Positions 8,282-16,799 of a DNA stretch of 64,000 bases are shown here, piece after piece. This stretch comes from Micromonospora cabrerizensis. GTDB taxonomy: Bacteria; Actinomycetota; Actinomycetes; Mycobacteriales; Micromonosporaceae. How positions within the stretch are numbered: the first letter of the stretch is position 1; every line of letters starts with the position of its first letter. The notes under the pieces were generated by a model. The model was not told the origin of the DNA. It did not search any database and worked only from the letters and a program-made list of their open reading frames with translations. A program made the position numbers and the translations under genes. Where the stretch lies: assembly GCF_022230955.1 (NCBI RefSeq), contig NZ_JAKKFI010000001.1:1-64000 (forward strand), given 5' to 3'.

Positions 8282-10075
8282 TCACTGTCGATGGTCGACC
8301 AGGTCGATGAGCTGGCGTACAACGGTGTCGGGTTCGATCACCCGGTCGAAGACCGCGACCAGCAGGGTCTCCAGGTCGGGATAGCCCAACTCCTCGGAGA
8401 GGCGCAGCAGTGGCAGGTCACTGGCGAGGCCACGGTTGTGCTGACGAAGGGCCAGCCCGATGGTGGCCCGCCCGAGACGGACCTTGTCGCTGATCGTGAT
8501 GCCTGGCTCGGTGTGCTCGGCGAACCACCTGTTGATCTGCATCTGCGCGTGCGGCGACTTGACGAAACTCAGCCACTCCCGGCGGGGGCCGCGCGGCGCG
8601 ACACCGGCCTCGAAACCGTTGTCGCCGTCGTTCTCCGTGAAGATCTCCACCACGTCGCCCTCGTCCAGCTCCGAGCTCAGCGGGGCCAGCCGACCGTTGA
8701 TCCGGGTGGCGAGACAGTGGTCGCCCCGCTCGTTGCCCAGCTCGTACGCGAGGTCGACGGGCGTCGCGCCGGCCGGCAGCACGATCTGCCGCCCCTCGGC
8801 GAAGACCTGGATCTGGCCCTCGGCGAGGTCGCACCGCAGCGATTCGAGGAACTGCGCCGGGTCGGCCGCACCCGGCTCCCAGTCGAGCACCCGGCGCAGC
8901 CAGTCCAACTGCTCGGCGCGCGCCGCGGCGCTGCTGGCCCCCGAGCGGGGAAAGCGGAAGTCGGCGGCGATGCCGTACTCGGCCGCGCGGTGCATCTCCT
9001 CGGTGCGGATCAGCACCTCGACCGTGCGGTCCTGCGGGCCGCAGACGCTGGTGTGCAGCGAGCGGTAGAGGTTGTTCTTGGGGGAGGCGATGAAGTCCTT
9101 GAAACGGCCGGGGATCGGCCGCCAGGTGCCGTGGATCGCGCCCAGCGCGGCGTAACAGTCGGTGGGCGGGCCGTCGACCACCACCTCGATGCGGGGCAGA
9201 TCGTACGGGGCCGTGTGCTCGCCGGCGATGGTGTCTTTCCAGATCGAGTAGAGGTGCCGGGGGCGAGGGCTCACCTCGGCGTCGACCCGGCTGCGCTTGA
9301 GCGCCCCCTTGGCCCGGGTGACCACCGAGTCGAGGTACGCGTCCCACCCCGGCCGGTCGTGCACGTGCCGGGCCAGCCGGGCGTGCTCGTCGGGCTCCAG
9401 GTGCAGCAGCACCACGTCGTCCAGCTCGCGCTTGAGGGTCTGGATGCCCAGCCGGTCACAGAGCGGGACCAGCACCTCCTGGGTCTTGCGGGCGATCCGT
9501 TCCCGGGAGGACGCCGAGCGCACCCCGAGGGTGCGCATGTTGTGCAGCCGGTCGGCCAGCTTGATGATCAGCACCCGGACGTCCTTGGCGGCCGCGACGA
9601 TCATCTTGCGGATCGTCTCCGCCTCGGCGGCCTTGCCGTAGAACGCCTTGTCGAACTTGGTCACCCCGTCGACCAGGTGGGCCACCTCACCGCCGAAGTC
9701 CTCGGAGAGCGCCTGGAGGGTGTAGCGGGTGTCCTCCACGGTGTCGTGCAACAACGCCGCGACCAGGGTGGTGGTGTCCATCCCCAGCTCGGCGCAGATC
9801 TGCGCCACCGCGAGGGGATGGGTGATGTACGGTTCCCCGCTCTTGCGGAACTGCCCGCGGTGCATGTTCTCCGCGATCGTGTACGCGCGTCGCAGCACCG
9901 CGGGGTCGGTGCCGGCGTGGATGCCCCGATGGGTGCGCACCAACTGGGTCACCGGATCGGAGTCGGTGGTCGGCCAACTGAGCAACGACCGCAGCCGGCG
10001 GGCGAGCGGCAGCTCACCAGGCTGTGTCGGCAGGGCGCCCCCCAGGGCGGCGCCGTGTCCGGCGTCGACGTCCAC
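8282..10075 (-). CDS. Short RelA/SpoT homologue with altered synthetase motifs
   Basis: About 597 residues in the order HD hydrolase, (p)ppGpp synthetase, TGS, helical domain. The C-terminal ACT domain of full-length Rel (usually 750-800+ residues) is absent. The hydrolase motifs look intact (HDTVED at 110-115, KLADRLHNMRTL). The synthetase domain keeps RFKD, the Tyr of the NxYxSLHT motif and the Glu of VEVLIRT. It departs from consensus at Glu297 (usually Arg), Leu336 and Arg338 (NGYQS becomes NLYRS) and Asp372 (usually His). It may be a second RSH acting mainly as a ppGpp hydrolase. I chose a GTG with GGAGG 8 nt upstream; ATGs at 10105 and 10156 are alternatives with weaker Shine-Dalgarno sites. 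Confidence 0.85.
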   Translation of the reverse strand: MDVDAGHGAALGGALPTQPGELPLARRLRSLLSWPTTDSDPVTQLVRTHRGIHAGTDPAVLRRAYTIAENMHRGQFRKSGEPYITHPLAVAQICAELGMDTTTLVAALLHDTVEDTRYTLQALSEDFGGEVAHLVDGVTKFDKAFYGKAAEAETIRKMIVAAAKDVRVLIIKLADRLHNMRTLGVRSASSRERIARKTQEVLVPLCDRLGIQTLKRELDDVVLLHLEPDEHARLARHVHDRPGWDAYLDSVVTRAKGALKRSRVDAEVSPRPRHLYSIWKDTIAGEHTAPYDLPRIEVVVDGPPTDCYAALGAIHGTWRPIPGRFKDFIASPKNNLYRSLHTSVCGPQDRTVEVLIRTEEMHRAAEYGIAADFRFPRSGASSAAARAEQLDWLRRVLDWEPGAADPAQFLESLRCDLAEGQIQVFAEGRQIVLPAGATPVDLAYELGNERGDHCLATRINGRLAPLSSELDEGDVVEIFTENDGDNGFEAGVAPRGPRREWLSFVKSPHAQMQINRWFAEHTEPGITISDKVRLGRATIGLALRQHNRGLASDLPLLRLSEELGYPDLETLLVAVFDRVIEPDTVVRQLIDLVDHRQ

Positions 10076-10203
10076 GAGGGACACCTCCTCACCCCGGCTC
10101 CGCATCGCCGAAACCCGGCGGCGGGGAGCAGGCCCACGAATCGGGCAGGACTGCACTTCTCTAACAGCCTAAGCGAGTCGACGTAGTCCGATCGGTCAGT
10201 TGG

Positions 10204-11958
10204 TCATGAGCGTTCGGTCGAGAGTTGGTGGGACGCGCCGTTCTCGGCCTTCGCCAGCAGGTCACGGAACCGCCCCGCACCACCGGCCGGGGAGGACCAA
10301 CCGGAGGACATCTCCACCAGTCGGGTCTCCGGTCGTTCCAACCAGGACAGAATCCGCTCGGACTCCTCGGCGGTGGCCGCCGGCACCGGACCGTGCCCGC
10401 CCGACACCGTCTCGGCGGTAGCCCGGATGGTGGTCAGGGTGGGCCGCGGGTGCACGCCCGGCGGGGACACCCCCGCACCGGCCAGCCGGCCGTGCCGCAC
10501 CAGCGCCAACTCCCAGCCGCCCCGGGCGGCCGGCCGTGCCGCGGCCAGCTCCACGATGCCGGTCAGCGCGGCCAGCCGCTGCATCCGCACAGTGGCCCGC
10601 AGCACCGCGGCCAGCCGGGACCGCAGCACCGCCGCGTCCTCGTAACGCTGGTCACGGGAGAGCACGTCGATCCGGGCGAGCAGCGCGTCCACCACCGGCT
10701 GCGGGTCGCTGGCGGTGGCGGTGCGGAAGGGCGCGGCCGCCTGGTGGTCGTACTCCTCGGGGGTGATCTTGTGCTCGCACGGTGCCGGGCAGCGACCCAG
10801 CTCGGCCAGCGCGCAGGCCGGCGTGACCGTGCGCAGCGAGAGCCGGTGCGTGCACTGGCGCAGCGGCACCGCGTCGTGGAAACCGGCGGCGGCCAGCTCC
10901 GCGGCTCGGCGGGAGGTGAACGGCCCGAGGTACGCGGTGTCGGTGGGGGAGAGGTCGCGGACGATCGACAACCGAGGGTACGGACCGTCGGTCAGCTTGA
11001 GCCAGACCATCCGCTCCGGGTATTTCGACCGCCGGTTGTACGGCGGTGCGTGCGCGGCGATCAACCGCAGCTCGCGGACCTCCGCCTCCAACGAGTGCGC
11101 GCACTCCACCGCCTCGACCCGCTCGGCCGCCGCCAACATCTCGGAGATCCGGGCGCGCTTCTCCCCGGCGGTGAAGTAGCTGCGCACCCGGGTGGCGATG
11201 TCGACGGAGGTGCCCACGTAGAGCGGGCGGTCGTCGGCGGCCCGGAAGATGTAGACCCCGGGGACCTTCGGCAGCCCCTCGGCCAGGTGCCGCTTGCGTC
11301 GCTGGGTCGGGGTGACCGCCCGGGCGAACTCGATGGCGTCGCCGACCGTGTCGACCCGGTGCCCGCCGAGCCGGCCGATCAGCCCGTGCAGCACGTCGAC
11401 GGTGGCCTTCGCGTCGTCGAGCGCCCGGTGCGTGGGCTGGGTATTGGTGCGAAAGTAGGCGGCCAGGGTGCCGAGCTTGCGGTTGGGCACCTCGTCGCGG
11501 GTCAGCACCCGGCGGGCGAGCGCCGCCGTGTCCAGAACCCGGGGGTTGGGCCAGCGGTAGCCGTGCTTCGCGCAGGCGGCCTTGAGGAAGCCCACGTCGT
11601 ACGGGGCGTTGTGGGCCACCAGCACCGCGTCGGCGATGAACTCCAGGAAGCTCGGCAGCACCTGCTCGATCGGCGGCGCCGGCAGCAGCATCGCCTGGGT
11701 GATCCCGGTCAGCACAGTGATGAAGGGTGGGATCGGCTGCCCCGGGTTGACCAGGGTGGCGAGCACGCCCAACTGCTCACCACCGCGCACCTTGACCGCG
11801 CCGATCTCGGTGATGCCGCCGCCGTCCGGCGCGCCGCCGGTCGTCTCCAGGTCGACCACCACGAAGGTGGTCGCATAGAGCGGCAGCGCCGGGTCCACCC
11901 CACCCACCGCCGGGTCGAGACCCGCCAGCGACTCCTGGACGTACTCCGCCTGTGCCAT
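10204..11958 (-). CDS. DEDDh 3'-5' exonuclease / GIY-YIG (UvrC-Cho-like) fusion nuclease
   Basis: About 584 residues. The N-terminal half is a DnaQ-type DEDDh exonuclease with motifs VDLETTGG (ExoI), AHNAPYDVGFLK (ExoII) and HRALDDAKAT (ExoIII). After a linker, a GIY-YIG domain of the UvrC/Cho type follows (GVYIFRA...LYVGTS...RVRSYF), then a UvrC-like Cys-containing and UVR-like segment. The same fusion occurs in mycobacteria (Rv2191) and many actinobacteria, next to respiratory genes as here. It probably incises and trims DNA during repair. The ATG (MAQAEYV) starts just before the exonuclease; upstream codons show no homology. It is divergent from the NYN gene. Confidence 0.88.
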   Translation of the reverse strand: MAQAEYVQESLAGLDPAVGGVDPALPLYATTFVVVDLETTGGAPDGGGITEIGAVKVRGGEQLGVLATLVNPGQPIPPFITVLTGITQAMLLPAPPIEQVLPSFLEFIADAVLVAHNAPYDVGFLKAACAKHGYRWPNPRVLDTAALARRVLTRDEVPNRKLGTLAAYFRTNTQPTHRALDDAKATVDVLHGLIGRLGGHRVDTVGDAIEFARAVTPTQRRKRHLAEGLPKVPGVYIFRAADDRPLYVGTSVDIATRVRSYFTAGEKRARISEMLAAAERVEAVECAHSLEAEVRELRLIAAHAPPYNRRSKYPERMVWLKLTDGPYPRLSIVRDLSPTDTAYLGPFTSRRAAELAAAGFHDAVPLRQCTHRLSLRTVTPACALAELGRCPAPCEHKITPEEYDHQAAAPFRTATASDPQPVVDALLARIDVLSRDQRYEDAAVLRSRLAAVLRATVRMQRLAALTGIVELAAARPAARGGWELALVRHGRLAGAGVSPPGVHPRPTLTTIRATAETVSGGHGPVPAATAEESERILSWLERPETRLVEMSSGWSSPAGGAGRFRDLLAKAENGASHQLSTERS

Positions 11959-12085
11959 CGGCGGCACGCTAGCGTGTCGGTCCGACACTCCCGTCGCAGC
12001 CGTCTCACCAGTCACCATGGGGCTAGGATGAGAGATCGGCTCACTCACCGGGCGGTGGGCCCGGTCGCGGTGGGAGACTTGCCAC

Positions 12086-13666
12086 ATGCCCCTCGCCGAG
12101 CCGCACGACGACCACCTCCCAAAGGAGGATCAGGTCGCGCTCGACGGGGCCTTCGGCAACCCGGACGACAACGTAGTCAGCGAGACATCCGGGACATCCG
12201 GCCCCACGGCAACAGGCGACGGCCCGAGCGTCCAGTCGGAGTCGGCCCTGCCTGAGTCGGCCTTGCCCGAGTCGGCCTTGCCTGAGTCGGCTCTGCCTGA
12301 GTCGGCTCTGCCTGAGTCGGCCTTGCCCGAGTCGGTCCTGCCCGAGTCGGTCCTGCCGGAGCCGGAGCCGACCCTGCCCGAGCCGGTCCGGCAGCGGATC
12401 GTGACGCTGACCGCCGCGGTGCTGCCCACGCTGCCCGCCGACGAGGTGCCGGTGCCGTTGCGCCGGGTGGCCAAGTTCGCTCCCAACCGGCGGGCCCGGC
12501 TCGGCGCGCCGGTCATCGCCGCCCAGCTCACCGCAGACCCGCTGTTCCGGCAGCGGGTCACCGCCCGCGTCCTGGCCGACGCCGGTGACCTCGGTGCCGC
12601 CGTCGTCGAGGGCACCGCCCCCGCCGCCGCCGACCCGGTCGAGGTCGCCGCGCTGGCCTACCTGGCCCGGCCGCGCGGTTGGCGGGAGCTGATCGACGCC
12701 AGTGGCGCCGCCGTTCGCGCCGAGGCGGACAGCGCGGTCGTCGCGGAACTGGTCCGGGAGGCCGAGCAGCGCGCCACCCGCGCCGAGCACGACCGGGCGG
12801 TGGCCCGGGTCGAGGCGGAGAAGTTGCGCGACGAGCTGGCCCGCGTCCGCGAGGAGCTGGGTCAGCTCCGTGAGGAGTCCCGGCAGGTGGCCCGTACTCT
12901 GCGGGAGACCCAGGCCCGCGAGCGCAAGGCCACCGAACTGCTGGCCACCGAACGCGGCCGGGCCGCGCGGGCCAGCGCCGACGTGGACGCCGAGCTGCGC
13001 CGCGCCCGGGCCCGGCTGGCCGAGGCGGAGGCCGCCGCCGGCGTGGCCCGGGCGAGCGCCAAGGAGGCGCGCTCGGTCGACGACGCCCGGCTCTGGCTGC
13101 TGCTGGAGACCATCGGTCAGGCCGCCGTCGGCCTGCGGCGGGAGCTGGCCCTCGACCCGGTGGACAAACTCCCCGCCGACTTCGTCGCCGACGCGTTCGC
13201 CGAGCAGCCGGGCACCGCCCCGGCCAGCCCCGCCGCACGCGCCCGCGACACCGACGACCCGGCCCGGCTCGACCAGCTGCTCGCGCTGCCCCGGGCGCAC
13301 CTCGTGGTGGACGGCTACAACGTCACCAAGCGTGGCTTCGGTGACATGTCCCTGGAGCAGCAGCGCAAACGCCTCATCACCGGGCTCGGCGGGATCGCCG
13401 CGCAGACCGGCGACGAGATCACTGTCGTGTTCGACGGTGCCGAGCGGATGCACGGGCTGCCGCCCGCGCCGCGCGGCGTCCGGGTGCTCTTCTCGCGCAA
13501 GGGCGAGACCGCCGACGAGCTGATCCGGCGGCTGGTCCGTGCCGAGCCGTCGGGTCGACCGGTGGTGGTGGTCTCCTCCGACCGCGAGGTCGCCGACGGG
13601 GTACGCCGGCACGGCGCCTACCCACTGGGCGCCGACTCGCTGCTGCGGCGGCTCGCCCGCTCCTGA
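12086..13666 (+). CDS. NYN (PIN-like) domain protein with N-terminal pentapeptide repeat and coiled coil
   Basis: A 526-residue protein. The acidic N-terminus contains eight tandem pentapeptides (six ESALP, two ESVLP; residues 52-91). A central helical part (about 215-340) is Ala/Arg/Glu-rich and probably coiled coil. The C-terminal about 150 residues form a YacP/NYN-type nuclease-like domain (LVVDGYNVTK, VVFDGAE, VVVVSSDREVADGV), with the Asp residues of the PIN-like fold present. NYN proteins are predicted RNases or RNA-binding proteins; conserved actinobacterial relatives are annotated as RNA-binding. It starts at an ATG with GGGAG upstream and is divergent from the DEDDh nuclease. Confidence 0.85.
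   Translation: MPLAEPHDDHLPKEDQVALDGAFGNPDDNVVSETSGTSGPTATGDGPSVQSESALPESALPESALPESALPESALPESALPESVLPESVLPEPEPTLPEPVRQRIVTLTAAVLPTLPADEVPVPLRRVAKFAPNRRARLGAPVIAAQLTADPLFRQRVTARVLADAGDLGAAVVEGTAPAAADPVEVAALAYLARPRGWRELIDASGAAVRAEADSAVVAELVREAEQRATRAEHDRAVARVEAEKLRDELARVREELGQLREESRQVARTLRETQARERKATELLATERGRAARASADVDAELRRARARLAEAEAAAGVARASAKEARSVDDARLWLLLETIGQAAVGLRRELALDPVDKLPADFVADAFAEQPGTAPASPAARARDTDDPARLDQLLALPRAHLVVDGYNVTKRGFGDMSLEQQRKRLITGLGGIAAQTGDEITVVFDGAERMHGLPPAPRGVRVLFSRKGETADELIRRLVRAEPSGRPVVVVSSDREVADGVRRHGAYPLGADSLLRRLARS
12239..12358 (+). repeat. 15-nt tandem repeat (8 units) inside the NYN gene
   Basis: Eight in-frame 15-nt units encode ESALP x6 and ESVLP x2. Neighbouring units differ mostly at third codon positions, so the array is under frame and probably peptide-level constraint. 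Copy number may vary among strains. Confidence 0.9.
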
Positions 13667-13742
13667 GGGCATCTCGCAGGGGTCGCTGCCACGAGGCTCG
13701 CCGCGGCCCTGTCGGACGGTGTCGCACGCGGTCCTCTCGCTA

Positions 13743-13817
13743 GATCGACACGGGTTTCTTGAAGTCGGGGCGTCCGGCCGGGCGGGATGGCCCGGTTTCG
13801 CGGAACTGGAGTGGATC
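13743..13817. repeat. Palindromic repeat family A, copy 1
   Basis: A 75-nt imperfect inverted repeat: left arm 33 nt (13743-13775), 9-nt spacer, right arm 33 nt (13785-13817), with GATC at both outer ends. The arms match at 22 of 33 positions, making it the most diverged of three copies (others at 18365 and 43141). It lies between two co-directional genes. Confidence 0.75.
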
Positions 13818-13942
13818 TCACCCTCGAACGACCGGTCGGTGCGGTTCTGTCGTACCCGGTGGTTAGCGTCGATGTGACCGACGGTGCCCGGGTGGCGACG
13901 ACAAGGCGTCAGCTGGGCATCGCGAGCCGATCAGGAGGCGTG

Positions 13943-14161
13943 ATGCTCATCGACTGCGACGGGTGCGCGAAGCGGGCCGACGGCTGTTCCGGCTGCCCGC
14001 TGACCGCCCTGTTCGACGAGACGTCCCCGGCGGCGGGGCTGGTCGCCGCAGAGGTCGAGGCCATCGAGGTGTTCGCCCGGGCCGGCTTCGACGTGGAGGT
14101 GCTGGCCGCGCCCGCGCGGCCGGAGACCGCTCGTCGCCGTGCCACCCGCCGGGTCGCCTGA
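13943..14161 (+). CDS. Small Cys4 (zinc-ribbon-like) protein
   Basis: A 72-residue protein beginning MLIDCDGC, with a CxxC-x6-CxxC arrangement at residues 5-18 that could bind zinc. A short helical segment (AEVEAIEVFARAGFDV) and a basic Arg-rich tail follow. I recognise the start (MLIDCD.C...C..C) as a widespread actinobacterial small protein family of unknown function. AGGAGG lies 4 nt before the ATG. The open frame continues upstream, but that portion is repeat family A DNA, so it is not coding. No function is assigned. Confidence 0.75.
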   Translation: MLIDCDGCAKRADGCSGCPLTALFDETSPAAGLVAAEVEAIEVFARAGFDVEVLAAPARPETARRRATRRVA

Positions 14162-14234
14162 GCGCGACACCGCGCCCGGGAGCGCGCTTTCCGCGGGCCA
14201 TAGGATGGGCGGTCACGGCGGGAGGAGCGGCGCG

Positions 14235-14408
14235 ATGAGCGGGGTACGACGGGACGACGGCACACTCGTCGGCGCTGCACCTGCTGGCGCTGCACTAGCT
14301 GGCGCTGCACCTGCTGGCGCTGCACCTGTCGGCGCTGCACTTGCTGGCGCTGCACCTGCTGGCGGCGACGACGCCCGCCGTGCGGGGTGCACGGCGGTGA
14401 TCCGGTGA
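14235..14408 (+). CDS. Small GAAPA-repeat ORF upstream of the M48 protease
   Basis: A 57-residue ORF with a good ribosome site (GGAGGAG, about 9 nt before ATG) consisting mainly of six GAAPA/GAALA/GAAPV pentapeptides. Its TGA overlaps the GTG start of the following protease by 4 nt (GTGA), the geometry of translational coupling. It may be a real low-complexity peptide, or only a leader that delivers ribosomes to the protease gene. No homology recognised. Confidence 0.45.
   Translation: MSGVRRDDGTLVGAAPAGAALAGAAPAGAAPVGAALAGAAPAGGDDARRAGCTAVIR
14271..14360 (+). repeat. 15-nt tandem repeat (6 units)
   Basis: Six 15-nt units around ggcgctgcacctgct, in frame within the small ORF at 14235. This is the second 15-nt tandem array within about 2 kb. 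Confidence 0.9.
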
Positions 14409-15664
14409 CCCCGCGCGGGTGGGCGTTGCTGACCCTGGCCGGGCTGACCGTCGCGTTGGTCGTGCTCGCCGCGCTGCTCATTCCGTGGCACCGGCCGCCC
14501 GCACCCCGCGCCGACCAGCTCGCCGCGCTGGGTGACCTGCCGGCCGAGCAGGTGGCGAAGGGGCGGGAGTTCCGGGCCGCGCTGCGCCCCGGCGGCTACA
14601 CCGCGCTCGCCATCGGGCTGCTCGTCGCCCTGGCACTCGGGCTCACCCCGCTGGGCAGCCGCCTGGTCGAGCTGGCGGGCCGGCCCTTCGGCGGGCACTG
14701 GGCCGCGCAGGCCGTGCTCGGTGGGCTCGCCGTGGTGCTCGTCGCCGACCTGGTGACACTCCCGTTCGCCGCCTGGCGCCAGAGCGTGCTCACCCGTTAC
14801 GGGTTGAGCACCAACGGTTGGAGCGGCTGGGCGGTCGACCTGCTCAAGTCGTACGCGGTCAGCGCGGTGATCGGCGCGGTGGCACTGTTCGGCTTCTACG
14901 CGGTCATCCGGCTCGCGCCGCGCTGGTGGTGGGCGTTCGGCGCGGGCGGCGCGGCGCTGCTGGTGGTGCTGCTGTCGTTCGTGCTGCCGGTGCTGGTCGA
15001 GCCGGTGTTCAACCGGTTCACGCCGATGGAGCAGGGCCAGCTGCGCACCGAGCTGATGAGCATGGCGGCCCGCGACGAGGTGCCGGTGCGCGACGTGCTG
15101 GTCGCCGACGCCTCCCGGCGCACCAAGGCGGTCAACGCGTACGTCTCCGGGCTCGGCCCGACGCGGCGGGTCGTCGTCTACGACACGTTGCTGACCGAGG
15201 CGACCCCGGCCGAGGTGACCGCCGTGGTGGCGCACGAGTTGGGGCACGCCAAGGACTCCGACGTGGCGGCCGGCACGCTGACCGGGGCGCTGGGCGCCGC
15301 CGCCGCGGTGGTGGCGCTCTACCTGCTCGGCTCGTGGGGGCCGCTGCTCCGGCTGGCCGGCGTCGACTCGGTCGCCCAACCGAGCGCGTTCCCGTTGCTG
15401 CTGGCCGTCGTCACGGTGGCCGGGTTGGTCGCCGCGCCGGTCCAGGCACTGATGTCGAGGCGGGTGGAGGCACGGGCCGACGCGCACGCGCTCGCGCTCA
15501 CCCGTGACCCGGAGGCCTTCGAGTCGATGCAGCGTCGGCTCGGCTCGGTCAACCTCGGCGACCCCGATCCGCCGCGCTGGGAATACCTCTACTCGGCCTC
15601 GCATCCGTCCACCGTGGAGCGGATCGCCGCCGCCCGCGCGTACGCCCGGGAGTTTGGTCGATGA
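14405..15664 (+). CDS. M48-family membrane metalloprotease (Ste24/CAAX protease-like)
   Basis: About 419 residues. The N-terminal half has several membrane helices (about residues 5-25, 65-85, 105-125, 150-175, 185-205). The catalytic zinc motif HELGH lies near residue 280 (VVAHELGHAKDSD), with the downstream Glu-containing segment EARADAHAL. The architecture matches Ste24-type CAAX prenyl proteases, but in bacteria these more likely process or degrade membrane proteins. The GTG start overlaps the small repeat ORF, and the stop codon overlaps the glycosyltransferase start (ATGA), suggesting an operon of three. Confidence 0.9.
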   Translation: MTPRGWALLTLAGLTVALVVLAALLIPWHRPPAPRADQLAALGDLPAEQVAKGREFRAALRPGGYTALAIGLLVALALGLTPLGSRLVELAGRPFGGHWAAQAVLGGLAVVLVADLVTLPFAAWRQSVLTRYGLSTNGWSGWAVDLLKSYAVSAVIGAVALFGFYAVIRLAPRWWWAFGAGGAALLVVLLSFVLPVLVEPVFNRFTPMEQGQLRTELMSMAARDEVPVRDVLVADASRRTKAVNAYVSGLGPTRRVVVYDTLLTEATPAEVTAVVAHELGHAKDSDVAAGTLTGALGAAAAVVALYLLGSWGPLLRLAGVDSVAQPSAFPLLLAVVTVAGLVAAPVQALMSRRVEARADAHALALTRDPEAFESMQRRLGSVNLGDPDPPRWEYLYSASHPSTVERIAAARAYAREFGR

Positions 15665-16785
15665 ACCGCACACTGCTGATCACCAACGACTTCCCGCCCC
15701 GCCCGGGCGGGATCCAGTCCTTCGTGCACAACCTCGCGGTGCGTCAACCGGCCGGCTCGGTGGTCGTGTACGCGTCGAGCTGGCGCGGAGCCGCGAAGTT
15801 CGACGCCGACCAGCCGTTCGAGGTGATCCGGGAGCGCACCCGGGTGCTGTTGCCCACCCCGTTGATCGCCCGCAGGGCGGCGCGGCTGGCTCGCGAATAC
15901 GACTGCGACACGGTGTGGTTCGGCGCGGCGGCACCGTTGGGGCTGCTGGCCGCCGGTCTGCGGCGGCGGGCCGGCGTACGCCGGGTGGTGGCGCAGACCC
16001 ACGGCCACGAGGTTGGTTGGGCGGCGCTGCCGGCGGCCCGGCCGGCGCTGCGACGCATCGGCCGAGGCGTCGACGTCACCACCTACCTGGGTGAATACAC
16101 CCGCAGCCGGTTGGCCCGCGTGCTGGACGGGGTGACCGAGCTGCGCCGGCTGGCGCCCGGGGTCGACGTGGACGCCTACCACCCGACCGTGGACGGCGAG
16201 CAGGTCCGGGCCCGACTCGGGCTGACCGACCGGCCGGTGGTGGTCTGCGTGTCCCGGCTGGTGCCGCGCAAGGGTCAGGACATGCTGATCCGGGCACTGC
16301 CGGAGATCCGTCGCCGGGTGCCCGAGGCGGCGCTGCTGATCGTCGGCGGCGGTCCGTACCGGGCCACGCTGGAGAAGCTGGCCCGGCAGAGCGGGGTGGA
16401 ACGGGACGTGGTGTTCACCGGCTCGGTGCCGTCGGCCGAGTTGCCGGCGCACTACGCGGCCGGCGACGTCTACGCGATGCCGTGCCGCACCCGCAACCGG
16501 GGTCTCGACGTCGAGGGGTTGGGCATCGTCTACCTGGAGGCCTCCGCGACCGGCCTGCCGGTGGTGGCCGGTGACTCCGGCGGCGCACCGGATGCGGTCC
16601 GCGAGGGGGAGACCGGTTACGTCGTCCGCGGTCGGGACGTCGCCCAGCTCGCCGACCGGGTCGCCCGGCTGCTCGCCGACCGGGACCTGGCTCGCCAGTT
16701 GGGCGCCGCCGGCCGGGCGTGGGTGGAGCGGGAGTGGCGCTGGGAGGCGCAGGCGGACCGGATGGCGGCGTTGCTGGCCGGCTGA
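15661..16785 (+). CDS. GT4 glycosyltransferase, PimB-like mannosyltransferase
   Basis: A 374-residue GT-B glycosyltransferase of family GT4. The N-terminal LLITNDFPPRPGGIQ motif and the C-terminal donor-site segment MPCRTR...GLDVEGLGIVYLEA with EASATG are very close to corynebacterial/mycobacterial PimB' (GDP-mannose-dependent phosphatidylinositol monomannoside alpha-1,6-mannosyltransferase). It therefore probably adds the second mannose of phosphatidylinositol mannosides on the cytoplasmic membrane face. The ATGA overlap with the upstream M48 protease indicates coupling. A distinct GT4 substrate cannot be excluded. Confidence 0.88.
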   Translation: MNRTLLITNDFPPRPGGIQSFVHNLAVRQPAGSVVVYASSWRGAAKFDADQPFEVIRERTRVLLPTPLIARRAARLAREYDCDTVWFGAAAPLGLLAAGLRRRAGVRRVVAQTHGHEVGWAALPAARPALRRIGRGVDVTTYLGEYTRSRLARVLDGVTELRRLAPGVDVDAYHPTVDGEQVRARLGLTDRPVVVCVSRLVPRKGQDMLIRALPEIRRRVPEAALLIVGGGPYRATLEKLARQSGVERDVVFTGSVPSAELPAHYAAGDVYAMPCRTRNRGLDVEGLGIVYLEASATGLPVVAGDSGGAPDAVREGETGYVVRGRDVAQLADRVARLLADRDLARQLGAAGRAWVEREWRWEAQADRMAALLAG

Positions 16786-16799
16786 TCGCCGAGCCGCGC

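Noticed and set aside
12239..12358. CRISPR-like array
   Set aside because: Units are 15 nt, contiguous and in frame, without spacers.
12041..13672. Antisense frame opposite the NYN gene
   Set aside because: High-GC shadow ORF with no motif; NYN domain is clearly on the plus strand.
13787..13942. Longer start for the Cys4 protein
   Set aside because: The added region includes repeat family A DNA; a ribosome site exists at the shorter start.
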